A stretch of DNA of 30,025 nt, taken from positions 1 through 30,025 of the forward strand of contig CAYHHA010000021.1 of NCBI GenBank assembly GCA_964356315.1. Reading direction: 5' to 3'. Shown here one piece after another: positions 22,655 to 30,025 of this stretch. The notes under the pieces were generated by a model. That model ran no database searches. It saw nothing but the letters and a program-made list of their open reading frames with translations, and had not been told where the DNA came from. The stretch is from CAYGFH01 sp964356315. Its GTDB lineage: Bacteria; Patescibacteriota; Microgenomatia; UBA10105; UBA927. Positions within the stretch are counted from its first letter, which is position 1; every line of letters starts with the position of its first letter. A program made the translations under genes and the position numbers.

Positions 22655-22670
22655 GCGAATATTGTACTAT
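22643..22670 (+). promoter_or_regulatory. Promoter TTGATT-16-TACTAT of the nuclease gene
   Basis: TTGATT at 22643-22648 lies inside the start of the divergent gene; TACTAT at 22665-22670 ends 13 nt before the ATG at 22684. The leader would be about 6 nt and has no SD. It overlaps the minus-strand box at 22661-22666, so the two genes may compete for polymerase. Confidence 0.45.
22661..22666 (-). promoter_or_regulatory. -10 box (TACAAT) of the acyltransferase gene, leaderless
   Basis: Minus-strand TACAAT is 6 nt before the ATG at 22654. It overlaps the divergent -10 box of the nuclease gene. Confidence 0.55.
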
Positions 22671-22683
22671 ACCCTCATAGAAT

Positions 22684-23517
22684 ATGATAAAAGATAAATT
22701 TTCAGCTGTGTGGGTTTCTCATTCTTCAATTGGTGACTATTTGAAGTGTCCCCGTGCATATTATCTGAAAAATATTTACCGTGATCCAAAGACAAATCAT
22801 AAGATTATGCTGATGCAGCCGCCGTTGGCATTAGGACAGGCAGTGCATGAGGTCGTCGAATCATTATCTTCACTTCCCGCTGAATCGCGTTTTTCTGGAT
22901 CTCTGCTCGACCGATATGAGATTGCCTGGAAAAATGTGTCAGGAAAATTAGGGGGGTTTTCATCCTCTGAAGAGGAAATGCAAAGTAAAGCTCGAGGGGT
23001 AAGTATGATCACTCGGATCATCGATAATCCTGGGCCACTTAAAAATAAAACGATAAAATTTCGTCAGGATTTGCCATATTTTTGGCTTTCTGAAGAAGAT
23101 AACATAATCCTATGTGGAAAAATAGATTGGATCGAGTATTTGGATATGACGGACAGTGTCCATATTATTGATTTTAAAACTGGGAAATTCGACGAGGATC
23201 CCGATTCATTGCAGCTTCCAATTTATGTACTCCTTGCGACAAGATGCCAATCAAGAAAAGTGGAGAAAGTGAGCTATTGGTATTTGGATCGAGATGATGC
23301 TCCAATAGAAGTGCCTTTGGTGGATATCGAAAGCGCACACACGCGCGTGTTAGCGATTGCGAAAAAAGTGCAACTCGCCAGAAAATTAGAACATTTTAAA
23401 TGTCCACAAGCTGATGGATGCAGGGTGTGTAGGCCTTATGAAGCGATTGTCAGTGGACGTGCCACTTTTGTGGCTGTAGGTGGGTATAAACAAGACATAT
23501 ATATAATAGAGAGATAG
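22684..23517 (+). CDS. PD-(D/E)XK nuclease, Cas4/AddB-like
   Basis: 277 residues. RecB-type nuclease motifs are in order: SSIGDYLKCPRAYYL (14-28), ALGQAVHEVVE with H55, GKIDWIE with D148, IIDFKTG with D163 and K165, and LQLPIY with Q177/Y181. Four Cys (C22, C240, C246, C249) surround the core and could hold an Fe-S cluster as in AddB and Cas4, but the C-terminal spacing here is C-x5-C-x2-C, the reverse of the common C-x2-C-x5-C. No helicase or Cas genes are beside it. It would be a single-strand or end-processing nuclease. Confidence 0.85.
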   Translation: MIKDKFSAVWVSHSSIGDYLKCPRAYYLKNIYRDPKTNHKIMLMQPPLALGQAVHEVVESLSSLPAESRFSGSLLDRYEIAWKNVSGKLGGFSSSEEEMQSKARGVSMITRIIDNPGPLKNKTIKFRQDLPYFWLSEEDNIILCGKIDWIEYLDMTDSVHIIDFKTGKFDEDPDSLQLPIYVLLATRCQSRKVEKVSYWYLDRDDAPIEVPLVDIESAHTRVLAIAKKVQLARKLEHFKCPQADGCRVCRPYEAIVSGRATFVAVGGYKQDIYIIER

Positions 23518-23535
23518 AAGGTTAGAATTGACGTG

Positions 23536-23564
23536 TTGACAAATGGTAGCGCGGGCTGTATTAT
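23536..23564 (+). promoter_or_regulatory. rpoB promoter TTGACA-17-TATTAT
   Basis: TTGACA at 23536-23541, 17-nt spacer, TATTAT at 23559-23564. Transcription would start near 23571, giving an 84-nt leader before the ATG at 23655. Confidence 0.88.
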
Positions 23565-23585
23565 GGAGATAATTCAATAGATTAT

Positions 23586-23615
23586 GAGGCGAACGTTCAT
23601 TGTTCGCTTCTTTTT
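23586..23615 (+). terminator. Attenuator-like hairpin in the rpoB leader
   Basis: GAGGCGAAC (23586-23594) pairs with GTTCGCTTC (23602-23610), nine bp with one G-T wobble and a 7-nt loop, followed by TTTTT (23611-23615). This is an intrinsic terminator starting about 15 nt after the predicted rpoB start. It could also terminate read-through from the nuclease gene upstream. Confidence 0.65.
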
Positions 23616-23654
23616 GTCGTTCGTATTCATTATATTTTTTTCAGAAATTATTAA

Positions 23655-26600
23655 ATGGCTAAAAACGCTCATTCTAAACAACGATTGTATTGGGGAAAAG
23701 AATATACAGATCTCCCAGTATTTGATTTAACACTTGTTCAAAGAGAGTCATATCAATGGTTTCTTGAGCAGGGAATTAAAGACCTCATTGTAGAAGTTTC
23801 TCCAATAAAAGATTTCACAGGAAAAAATTGGGAATTATCTTTCGGTGATTATTATTTTGGACGACCTCGTTTGACCCCAGCAGCTGCACTAGAAAAAGGA
23901 CTTACATTTGACATGCCACTCAAAGTGACCACAACGCTTGTAAACAAACAAACAGGACATCATGTGACACAGGAGGTTTTCTTAGGAGATATTCCTGCGA
24001 TGACTGAAAACGGTACTTTCATTATTAATGGAATCGAGCGATGTGTAGTGAATCAATTAGTGCGTTCTCCAGGAATTTATTTTAGTGGAACAATGGATTC
24101 TTCAACAGGTAAGACTCTGCATAGCGCTGAAATTCGACCAATGCATGGAAGTTGGTTAGAGTTTATCATGACAAGAAACGACGTTATGATGGTTCGCATA
24201 GATCGTCGGAGAAAATTTGTAGCCACAACGTTCCTTCGGGCTATTGGACTTGGAAGCAATGAAGAAATATTAGAGGCATTTAAAGATGTTGATACAAATC
24301 CAGATCATCATTATCTAGAATCTACATTAGCAAAAGATCCAACAAAAAATCATACTGAAGCTGTTCTTGAGTTGTATCGAAAGCTTCGACCTGGAGAGCC
24401 AATAGTTCAAGATAATGCACAAGAACTCATTCGAACTATGTTTTTTGATTATCGAAGATATTCTCTTGAAAGAGTTGGTCGTTATAAGATGAATAAAAAG
24501 CTTGGAATTGATGTCCCAAATGAACGGGAGCATTGGGTTTTAACTCGAGATGATATCATAGGTAGTGTTAAAAAACTCATCGGACTTGCAAATGGCACAG
24601 AGGATGTAGATGATATTGATCATCTTGGAAATCGACGAGTAAGACGAGTGGGTGAGTTAGTAGCCACAAACGCATTTAGGGTCGGCATTCTGAGGCTTGA
24701 GAGATCAGTACGAGAGAAAATGAGTTTAGCTGGTCCAACGGCAGAAGATTTAACTCCAATGCAATTGGTGAACGCAAGACCAATAATTGCTTCAGTAAAT
24801 GATTTCTTCAGAACAAGTCAGCTTTCTACAATTTTAGACCAAACGAATCCTCTTGCAGAAGTCGATAATTTGCGCCGATTGACGGTTATGGGTACTGGTG
24901 GAATTTCAAGAGAAAGAGCCTCCTTCTCTATTCGAGATATTAATGCTTCACAATATGGTCGTATTTGTCCAGTTAGAAGTCCTGAAGGGCCAAATATCGG
25001 CTTAGTTACATACATGTCATTATATGCAAGAGTGAACGATTATGGTTTCTTAGAAACGCCTTATAGAAAAGTTGAGAAAGTAGTTCGAGGTGGAAAAGAT
25101 GTGATGAGGGTAACGGATAAAACTGTATATCTCGATGCAAGTGATGAACAATATAAGTATATTACTCACGCTAGTATCGCAATAGATAATGATGGATATA
25201 TTACAGATGAGCGTGTGCCAATTCGATATAAGGGTGAATTTTTGGAAGCAGATGCGAGTGTCGTTGAATACATTGATATTGTTCCTCGACAGGTAGTTGG
25301 AGCTCCTGCTTCACTTATCCCATTTTTAGCACACGACGAAGCAAATCGAGCCTTGATGGGAACTCACATGCAGTGTCAAGCAGTTCCGTTGTTGATCCCA
25401 CAATCTCCAATAGTTGGAACGGGAATGGAAGCTGCGATTTCACAGACCATGGGGCGAGTGGTTCGGGCAAAAGATGATGGAGTTGTAACGTATGCAGATG
25501 GGTCAAAGGTTGTGTTTGAAACAAAAGATGGACAGTCGTATACATATCCTGTAATGAAATTTTCTCGCTCAGCTCAATCAACTTGCTATAACCAGCGTGT
25601 CATGGTGAGCACAGGCGATAAAATTAAAAAGAATGATGTATTAGTAGAGGGTCCGGCTAGTGAAGATGGAGAATTAGCACTTGGATCAAATGTAGCTATT
25701 GCCTATATGAGTTTTGATGGCTTGGGATATGAGGATGCCATAGTTATTTCGGATCGATTAGTGAAAGACGATGTTCTTACTTCTGTGCATATTGAAGAAT
25801 ACGATGCAAATGTCGTTGATACAAAATTAGGTGCAGAGGAAACAACGCGAGACATTCCAAATGTTGGTGAAGAAGCTCTAAGAAACTTGGATGAAAATGG
25901 AATTATCGTGGTTGGAGCAGAGGTTAGACCTAATGATATTTTAGTTGGTAAAATTGCTCCTAAAGGAGAAACAGAGCTTACCGCAGAAGAAAGACTGCTT
26001 CGAGCTATTTTTGGTGAGAAAGCTCGTGAAGTTAGAGATACGAGTCTCAGGGTCGCTCACGGCGAACGTGGAACGGTAATCGAAGTGAAGATTCTTGATA
26101 AAGAAAAAGGTGACGAACTTGAGCCAGGAACAAATCGAAAAATAATAGTTAAAGTTGCACAGATGAGAAAAGTTGTTGCAGGAGATAAGCTTGCGGGGCG
26201 ACACGGAAATAAAGGAGTTATTTCAAAGGTAGTTCCACAAAGTGATATGCCATATTTAGCAGATGGAACGATTGTAGATCTTATAATTTCTCCATTGTCC
26301 GTTTTAGCCCGTATGAATTTAGGACAATTGCTTGAGACTCATTTGGGATTAGCTGCAGAAAAATTAAATTATAAAGTGGCACTTCCCGTGTTTGAAAAAA
26401 CAAAAGAAGAAAATACCACAAAAATGCTTAAAGAAGCAGGATTGTCAGTGACAGGAAAGAGTACGCTTTATGATGGTAGAACTGGAGAGGCATTTAAGGA
26501 GCCTATAGTTATGGGCATTGGATATATTTTGAAACTTATCCACATGGTAGAGGATAAGACGCATGCCCGTTCGACAGGGCCATATTCATTGGTCACACAG

Positions 26601-27026
26601 CAACCTCTTGGTGGAAAAGCACAAATGGGTGGACAGAGACTTGGAGAGATGGAAGTTTGGGCGCTCGAGGCTCACAGAGCGGCACACGTACTACAGGAAA
26701 TGTTAACTATAAAATCGGATGATGTTGTCGGAAGAGCAAAAGCGTTTGAAGCAATAGTTAAAGGAACAGATATTCCAGAATCCACAATTCCTGAATCATT
26801 TAAAGTATTAGTGAAAGAACTTCAAGCACTTGGCTTGAGCGTTGTTCCAACTGGAGTGGTTGCAACAAAGCCAATAGTAATTCCAACAATCGCTGAAGAT
26901 ATCTTGAAAAAAGAAGCAGAAGAGATAGCGAAGGCGAGTGGGGAAGAAACAGTAGCAGAAGAGGAAGTTGAAGAAATTCCATCACATGTCGAACCAGAAG
27001 ACGAAGCAGTGCAGGAAAAGGAGTAA
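23655..27026 (+). CDS. rpoB: RNA polymerase beta subunit
   Basis: 1123 residues, shorter than the 1342 of E. coli. Conserved blocks are present: FIINGIERCVVNQLVRSPG (about 122-140), the rifampicin-cluster region (about 385-415), YGRICPVRSPEGPNIGL (434-450), AGDKLAGRHGNKGVI and GGKAQMGGQRLGEMEVWALE near the end. A Glu-rich tail fills about the last 40 residues. In the rifampicin pocket, positions matching E. coli Q513, H526 and S531 are T392, N405 and T410. No SD precedes the ATG. rpoC follows after 5 nt. The usual rplJ-rplL pair is not upstream; instead a nuclease gene and a private promoter. Confidence 0.98.
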   Translation: MAKNAHSKQRLYWGKEYTDLPVFDLTLVQRESYQWFLEQGIKDLIVEVSPIKDFTGKNWELSFGDYYFGRPRLTPAAALEKGLTFDMPLKVTTTLVNKQTGHHVTQEVFLGDIPAMTENGTFIINGIERCVVNQLVRSPGIYFSGTMDSSTGKTLHSAEIRPMHGSWLEFIMTRNDVMMVRIDRRRKFVATTFLRAIGLGSNEEILEAFKDVDTNPDHHYLESTLAKDPTKNHTEAVLELYRKLRPGEPIVQDNAQELIRTMFFDYRRYSLERVGRYKMNKKLGIDVPNEREHWVLTRDDIIGSVKKLIGLANGTEDVDDIDHLGNRRVRRVGELVATNAFRVGILRLERSVREKMSLAGPTAEDLTPMQLVNARPIIASVNDFFRTSQLSTILDQTNPLAEVDNLRRLTVMGTGGISRERASFSIRDINASQYGRICPVRSPEGPNIGLVTYMSLYARVNDYGFLETPYRKVEKVVRGGKDVMRVTDKTVYLDASDEQYKYITHASIAIDNDGYITDERVPIRYKGEFLEADASVVEYIDIVPRQVVGAPASLIPFLAHDEANRALMGTHMQCQAVPLLIPQSPIVGTGMEAAISQTMGRVVRAKDDGVVTYADGSKVVFETKDGQSYTYPVMKFSRSAQSTCYNQRVMVSTGDKIKKNDVLVEGPASEDGELALGSNVAIAYMSFDGLGYEDAIVISDRLVKDDVLTSVHIEEYDANVVDTKLGAEETTRDIPNVGEEALRNLDENGIIVVGAEVRPNDILVGKIAPKGETELTAEERLLRAIFGEKAREVRDTSLRVAHGERGTVIEVKILDKEKGDELEPGTNRKIIVKVAQMRKVVAGDKLAGRHGNKGVISKVVPQSDMPYLADGTIVDLIISPLSVLARMNLGQLLETHLGLAAEKLNYKVALPVFEKTKEENTTKMLKEAGLSVTGKSTLYDGRTGEAFKEPIVMGIGYILKLIHMVEDKTHARSTGPYSLVTQQPLGGKAQMGGQRLGEMEVWALEAHRAAHVLQEMLTIKSDDVVGRAKAFEAIVKGTDIPESTIPESFKVLVKELQALGLSVVPTGVVATKPIVIPTIAEDILKKEAEEIAKASGEETVAEEEVEEIPSHVEPEDEAVQEKE
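27017..27023 (+). promoter_or_regulatory. Shine-Dalgarno site of rpoC
   Basis: AAAGGAG overlaps the last codons of rpoB and lies 8 nt before the rpoC ATG at 27032. Confidence 0.75.
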
Positions 27027-27031
27027 ACACT

Positions 27032-30025
27032 ATGGATACTAAATCATCATTTGCAAACATCGTAGATTTCACCGGTTTAAAGGTTACATTAGCATCACCG
27101 GCGGACATTAAAGAATGGTCTCACGGAGAGGTTACAAAACCAGAGACTATTAATTACCGCACATTGAAACCTGAAAAGGATGGTTTATTTGATGAAAGAA
27201 TATTTGGTCCTACAAAGGATTGGGAATGTTATTGTGGTAAATATAAAAGAATTAGATATCGCGGTATTGTCTGTGATAAATGTGGCGTAGAGGTCACGCA
27301 AAGTAAGGTTAGACGAGAAAGAATGGGTCATATTGGACTTGTTGCTCCAGTCGCGCACGTATGGTTCTTCAAAGGTGCCCCTTCCAGATTATCATTGTTA
27401 TTAGATATTAGCCCAAGAGCCCTTGAAGAAGTTATTTATTTTGCACAGTACCTTGTTACTAATGTTGACGATGACAAAAAGAAAGAAGTATTAGAGCAGT
27501 TGACACTTTCAGGAAAAATCCGCATGGATGAAGTAGACACGCGCATCGCGGAGGAAAAGGCAAAAAAGCAGGAAGCACTCGTTAAAGATAAAGAAACGGT
27601 TAAACAAAAGGTTAATGGATCTGAGGCAAAAGATCTCGCGGTATCAGAGCTCACATTAAAAGAACGTCAAGAAATGACCGTTATAGACGATCGAGGGGCA
27701 AAAGAAAAAGATAAAATTAAAGAGATTGTTGATTCACTTATATCCATCGTGAAGGCTATTAAACCTCTTCATACATTGTCTGAAGATGAATATTTGAGAC
27801 TTCTTGAATATGATGCCGTAGAGTGTTTCGAAGTTGGAATGGGAGCAGAAGCTGTTGAAAAGGTCATCAAAAGAATCGATCTTGAAAAGTTGACAGCAGA
27901 ACTTCGGGAAGAAATTCAAAATACCAGCGGACAACGTCATATCAAAGCAACCAAACGACTACGTGTTGTGGACGGTATGCGACGAGCAAGTGTGAACCCA
28001 TCTTGGATTATCTTGGAAAACCTTCCAGTTATTCCACCGGATCTTCGACCTATGGTTCAGCTTTCAGGTGGCCGTTTTGCAACCAGTGATTTGAATGATT
28101 TGTATCGACGTGTTATTAACAGAAATAGTCGTTTAAAGCATCTTATGGATTTGGGTGCACCAGAAATCATTCTCCGTAATGAAAAACGCATGCTTCAAGA
28201 GGCAGTTGATAGTTTGATTGACGTAACACAAAGGCCAAGTTCGAGAGCAGTTATTGCACCTCTTCGATCATTGTCAGATATGTTGCGAGGTAAGCAAGGT
28301 CGTTTCAGGCAAAATTTACTCGGAAAACGAGTGGATTATTCTGGCCGTTCAGTTATCGTTGTTGGACCAGAGCTTAATCTTACTCAATGTGGTTTGCCAA
28401 AAGAAATGGCGCTCGAGATGTTTAAGCCATTCGTACTACGAGAACTCATCGTTCGAGGAATTGCACCAAATGTTAAAAACGCAAAGAATGTCCTTGAAAA
28501 GAGAACACCAGAAGTCTTTGATATTTTGGAAGAAATTACCAAAAATCATCCAGTTCTTTTGAATCGTGCTCCTACTCTTCATAAGTTGGGTATTCAAGCA
28601 TTCTTCCCAATCCTTATCGAAGGATCTGCTATCCGCATTCACCCATGTGTTTGTGCAGGGTATAACGCAGACTTTGACGGAGATCAAATGGCTGTTCATA
28701 TCCCATTATCTGTTGAGAGTCAGCAAGAAGCGATTCATCTGATGTTGCCAACCCACAATTTGTTGAAGCCAGCTGATGGATCTCCTATTACGGTTCCAAA
28801 TAAAGAAATGGTTATTGGATGTTACTACTTGACCACTATGGAAGTGGCCGGTGAATCGATGGCTGAAAAAGACATGCCAATGTATAGCGATGATCAGGAT
28901 GTTATCTTTGCTTATCAATCTGAAAAAGTATCTCTTCGAAGTCCAATCCGACTTCGTGTAGATGGAGCATGGATTACCACGACAGTAGGTCGCGTAATGT
29001 TTAACGAAATATTGCCTGCAGAACTTCGCTATATAAATAGCCCGGTAAAAGCAGCAACAGTAAAGTCGCTCATCACAAAAGCACTCAATCACTATAGTAA
29101 AGAAGATGTCGTTAAACTTATCGATGCTATAAAAAACATCGGGTTTATGGGCGCTACCATCTGTGGAGGTCTATCCGTATCTGTTTTTGATTGTGAAATA
29201 GTTGAAGAAAAGCAATCGATCGTTAAAGGAGCAGAAGCTAAAGTAAAAGATGTTGATGGAAACTATCAACAAGGACTTATTACTCTTGAGGAAAAAAAGA
29301 GATTGTCCAATGAAATCTGGATCGAAGTTACCGAAAGTATTGCAGATTTAACATGGCAACGCATGAAAGCAGATAATCCAGTGAAAATGATTATCGATTC
29401 AGGTGGAGCCCGTGCATCTAAAGATCAATTGAAGCAATTATCAGCTATCAAAGGACTTGTTATAGATCCGCTTGGTAAAATCGTCGAACTTCCAACAAAG
29501 AGTAACTATCGTGAAGGTTTATCAATTTTCGAATATGTGACAAGTTCACGTGGATCACGAAAAGGATTAACTGATTCAGCTTTGAAAACAGCTGACGCTG
29601 GATATCTCACCCGACGTTTGGTCGATGTCTCTCATGACATGATCACCCGATCAGAAGATTGTGGAACAACTGAAGGATGGGAAGTGTATCGAGCCGAAGA
29701 TCGACAAGCACCATTTGCTCTTCGTGTCATAGGTCGAGCAGCAGCCTCAGATGTCTTTGCACCAAATAGCAAGAAATTATTGATTGCAGCAGGTGAAGAA
29801 ATCAACGAAGAAAATGTTAAATTGCTTGACGAACATGGTGTAGAAATGGTTAGTGTCAGGTCAGCAATTACCTGTCAGGCGGCAGTTGGTATGTGTGCAA
29901 AGTGTTATGGTCGAGATTTCTCTACCAATGCTCATGTACAACAGGGGACACCAGTTGGAGTTGTGGCCGCACAATCCATTGGAGAGCCAGGAACCCAGCT
30001 TACTATGCGTGTTCGCCATGCTGGA
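27032..30025 (+). CDS. rpoC: RNA polymerase beta' subunit, 3' end beyond the window
   Basis: The first 998 residues are present and the reading frame runs off the window. The N-terminal zinc site has Cys at 66, 68, 81 and 84 (ECYCG and CDKCG). The catalytic NADFDGDQMAVH places the Mg-binding Asp at 547, 549 and 551. The second zinc site is visible as CGTTEG and CQAAVGMCAKC. The sequence ends in the trigger loop as TQLTMRVRHAG, where most bacteria read TMRTFHxGG; the key Met, Arg and His are kept (M992, R993, H996), the two residues between are V and R. It is the catalytic subunit of RNA polymerase, co-transcribed with rpoB. Confidence 0.97.
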   Translation, partial: MDTKSSFANIVDFTGLKVTLASPADIKEWSHGEVTKPETINYRTLKPEKDGLFDERIFGPTKDWECYCGKYKRIRYRGIVCDKCGVEVTQSKVRRERMGHIGLVAPVAHVWFFKGAPSRLSLLLDISPRALEEVIYFAQYLVTNVDDDKKKEVLEQLTLSGKIRMDEVDTRIAEEKAKKQEALVKDKETVKQKVNGSEAKDLAVSELTLKERQEMTVIDDRGAKEKDKIKEIVDSLISIVKAIKPLHTLSEDEYLRLLEYDAVECFEVGMGAEAVEKVIKRIDLEKLTAELREEIQNTSGQRHIKATKRLRVVDGMRRASVNPSWIILENLPVIPPDLRPMVQLSGGRFATSDLNDLYRRVINRNSRLKHLMDLGAPEIILRNEKRMLQEAVDSLIDVTQRPSSRAVIAPLRSLSDMLRGKQGRFRQNLLGKRVDYSGRSVIVVGPELNLTQCGLPKEMALEMFKPFVLRELIVRGIAPNVKNAKNVLEKRTPEVFDILEEITKNHPVLLNRAPTLHKLGIQAFFPILIEGSAIRIHPCVCAGYNADFDGDQMAVHIPLSVESQQEAIHLMLPTHNLLKPADGSPITVPNKEMVIGCYYLTTMEVAGESMAEKDMPMYSDDQDVIFAYQSEKVSLRSPIRLRVDGAWITTTVGRVMFNEILPAELRYINSPVKAATVKSLITKALNHYSKEDVVKLIDAIKNIGFMGATICGGLSVSVFDCEIVEEKQSIVKGAEAKVKDVDGNYQQGLITLEEKKRLSNEIWIEVTESIADLTWQRMKADNPVKMIIDSGGARASKDQLKQLSAIKGLVIDPLGKIVELPTKSNYREGLSIFEYVTSSRGSRKGLTDSALKTADAGYLTRRLVDVSHDMITRSEDCGTTEGWEVYRAEDRQAPFALRVIGRAAASDVFAPNSKKLLIAAGEEINEENVKLLDEHGVEMVSVRSAITCQAAVGMCAKCYGRDFSTNAHVQQGTPVGVVAAQSIGEPGTQLTMRVRHAG

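Noticed and set aside
1..30025. Recoding of UGA (Gly or Trp), as in some Patescibacteria
   Set aside because: Several genes end cleanly at TGA, for example at 1072, 14385 and 14996, and no essential gene here contains an in-frame TGA.

Overview
The window reads as a chromosomal segment of a streamlined bacterium, most likely of the Patescibacteria / Candidate Phyla Radiation. This is an inference from gene content. The sequence is AT-rich and genes are tightly packed. The alanyl-tRNA synthetase (619 residues) lacks the C-Ala domain. A PilM-like/baseplate-J-like fusion sits beside a sortase, an AMP-phosphorylase-type enzyme is present, and RpoB (1123 residues) is short with an acidic tail. The standard genetic code fits: TGA ends several genes and TGG is used for Trp. 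No phage, IS, CRISPR, tRNA or rRNA was found.

Layout. 1-54: tandem heptamer repeat running off the window edge. 97-1469: RodZ-like HTH membrane protein, then two small envelope proteins. 1508-3367: alaS. 3480-7951: operon of PilM/J-like fusion, sortase and AMP/thymidine phosphorylase. 8028-10874: possible micro-ORF, mltG and a DUF2207 membrane protein. 10833-13750 (minus): D-2-hydroxyacid dehydrogenase-like protein, small membrane protein, cupin, twin palindromes, MFS permease. 13804-17827: six-TM protein, YgjP-like metallopeptidase, a divergently placed caspase/CHAT-like protein, EamA transporter, DUF2130 protein. 17831-19447 (minus): metK with a long leader holding a SAM-I riboswitch behind a consensus promoter. 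19519-23517: thioredoxin-CcdA fusion, CAP-domain protein, FemAB/BioF2-like acetyltransferase, PD-(D/E)XK nuclease. 23536-30025: rpoB with its own promoter and an attenuator-like hairpin, then rpoC, truncated at the window edge.

Two themes cross the window. First, many genes that begin a transcript have a -10 box 6-7 nt before the ATG and no Shine-Dalgarno sequence, which predicts leaderless mRNAs. Downstream operon genes and metK (long leader) carry clear AAGGAG-type sites. Second, cell-envelope functions are frequent: sortase, MltG, CAP, Trx-CcdA, the PilM/J fusion and DUF2207. The best candidates for follow-up are the SAM-I riboswitch and its unusually long leader, the lone His/Cys caspase-like protein, the 70-bp-spaced perfect palindromes, the rpoB attenuator, and residue changes in RpoB (rifampicin pocket), RpoC (trigger loop) and the dehydrogenase (catalytic Arg).
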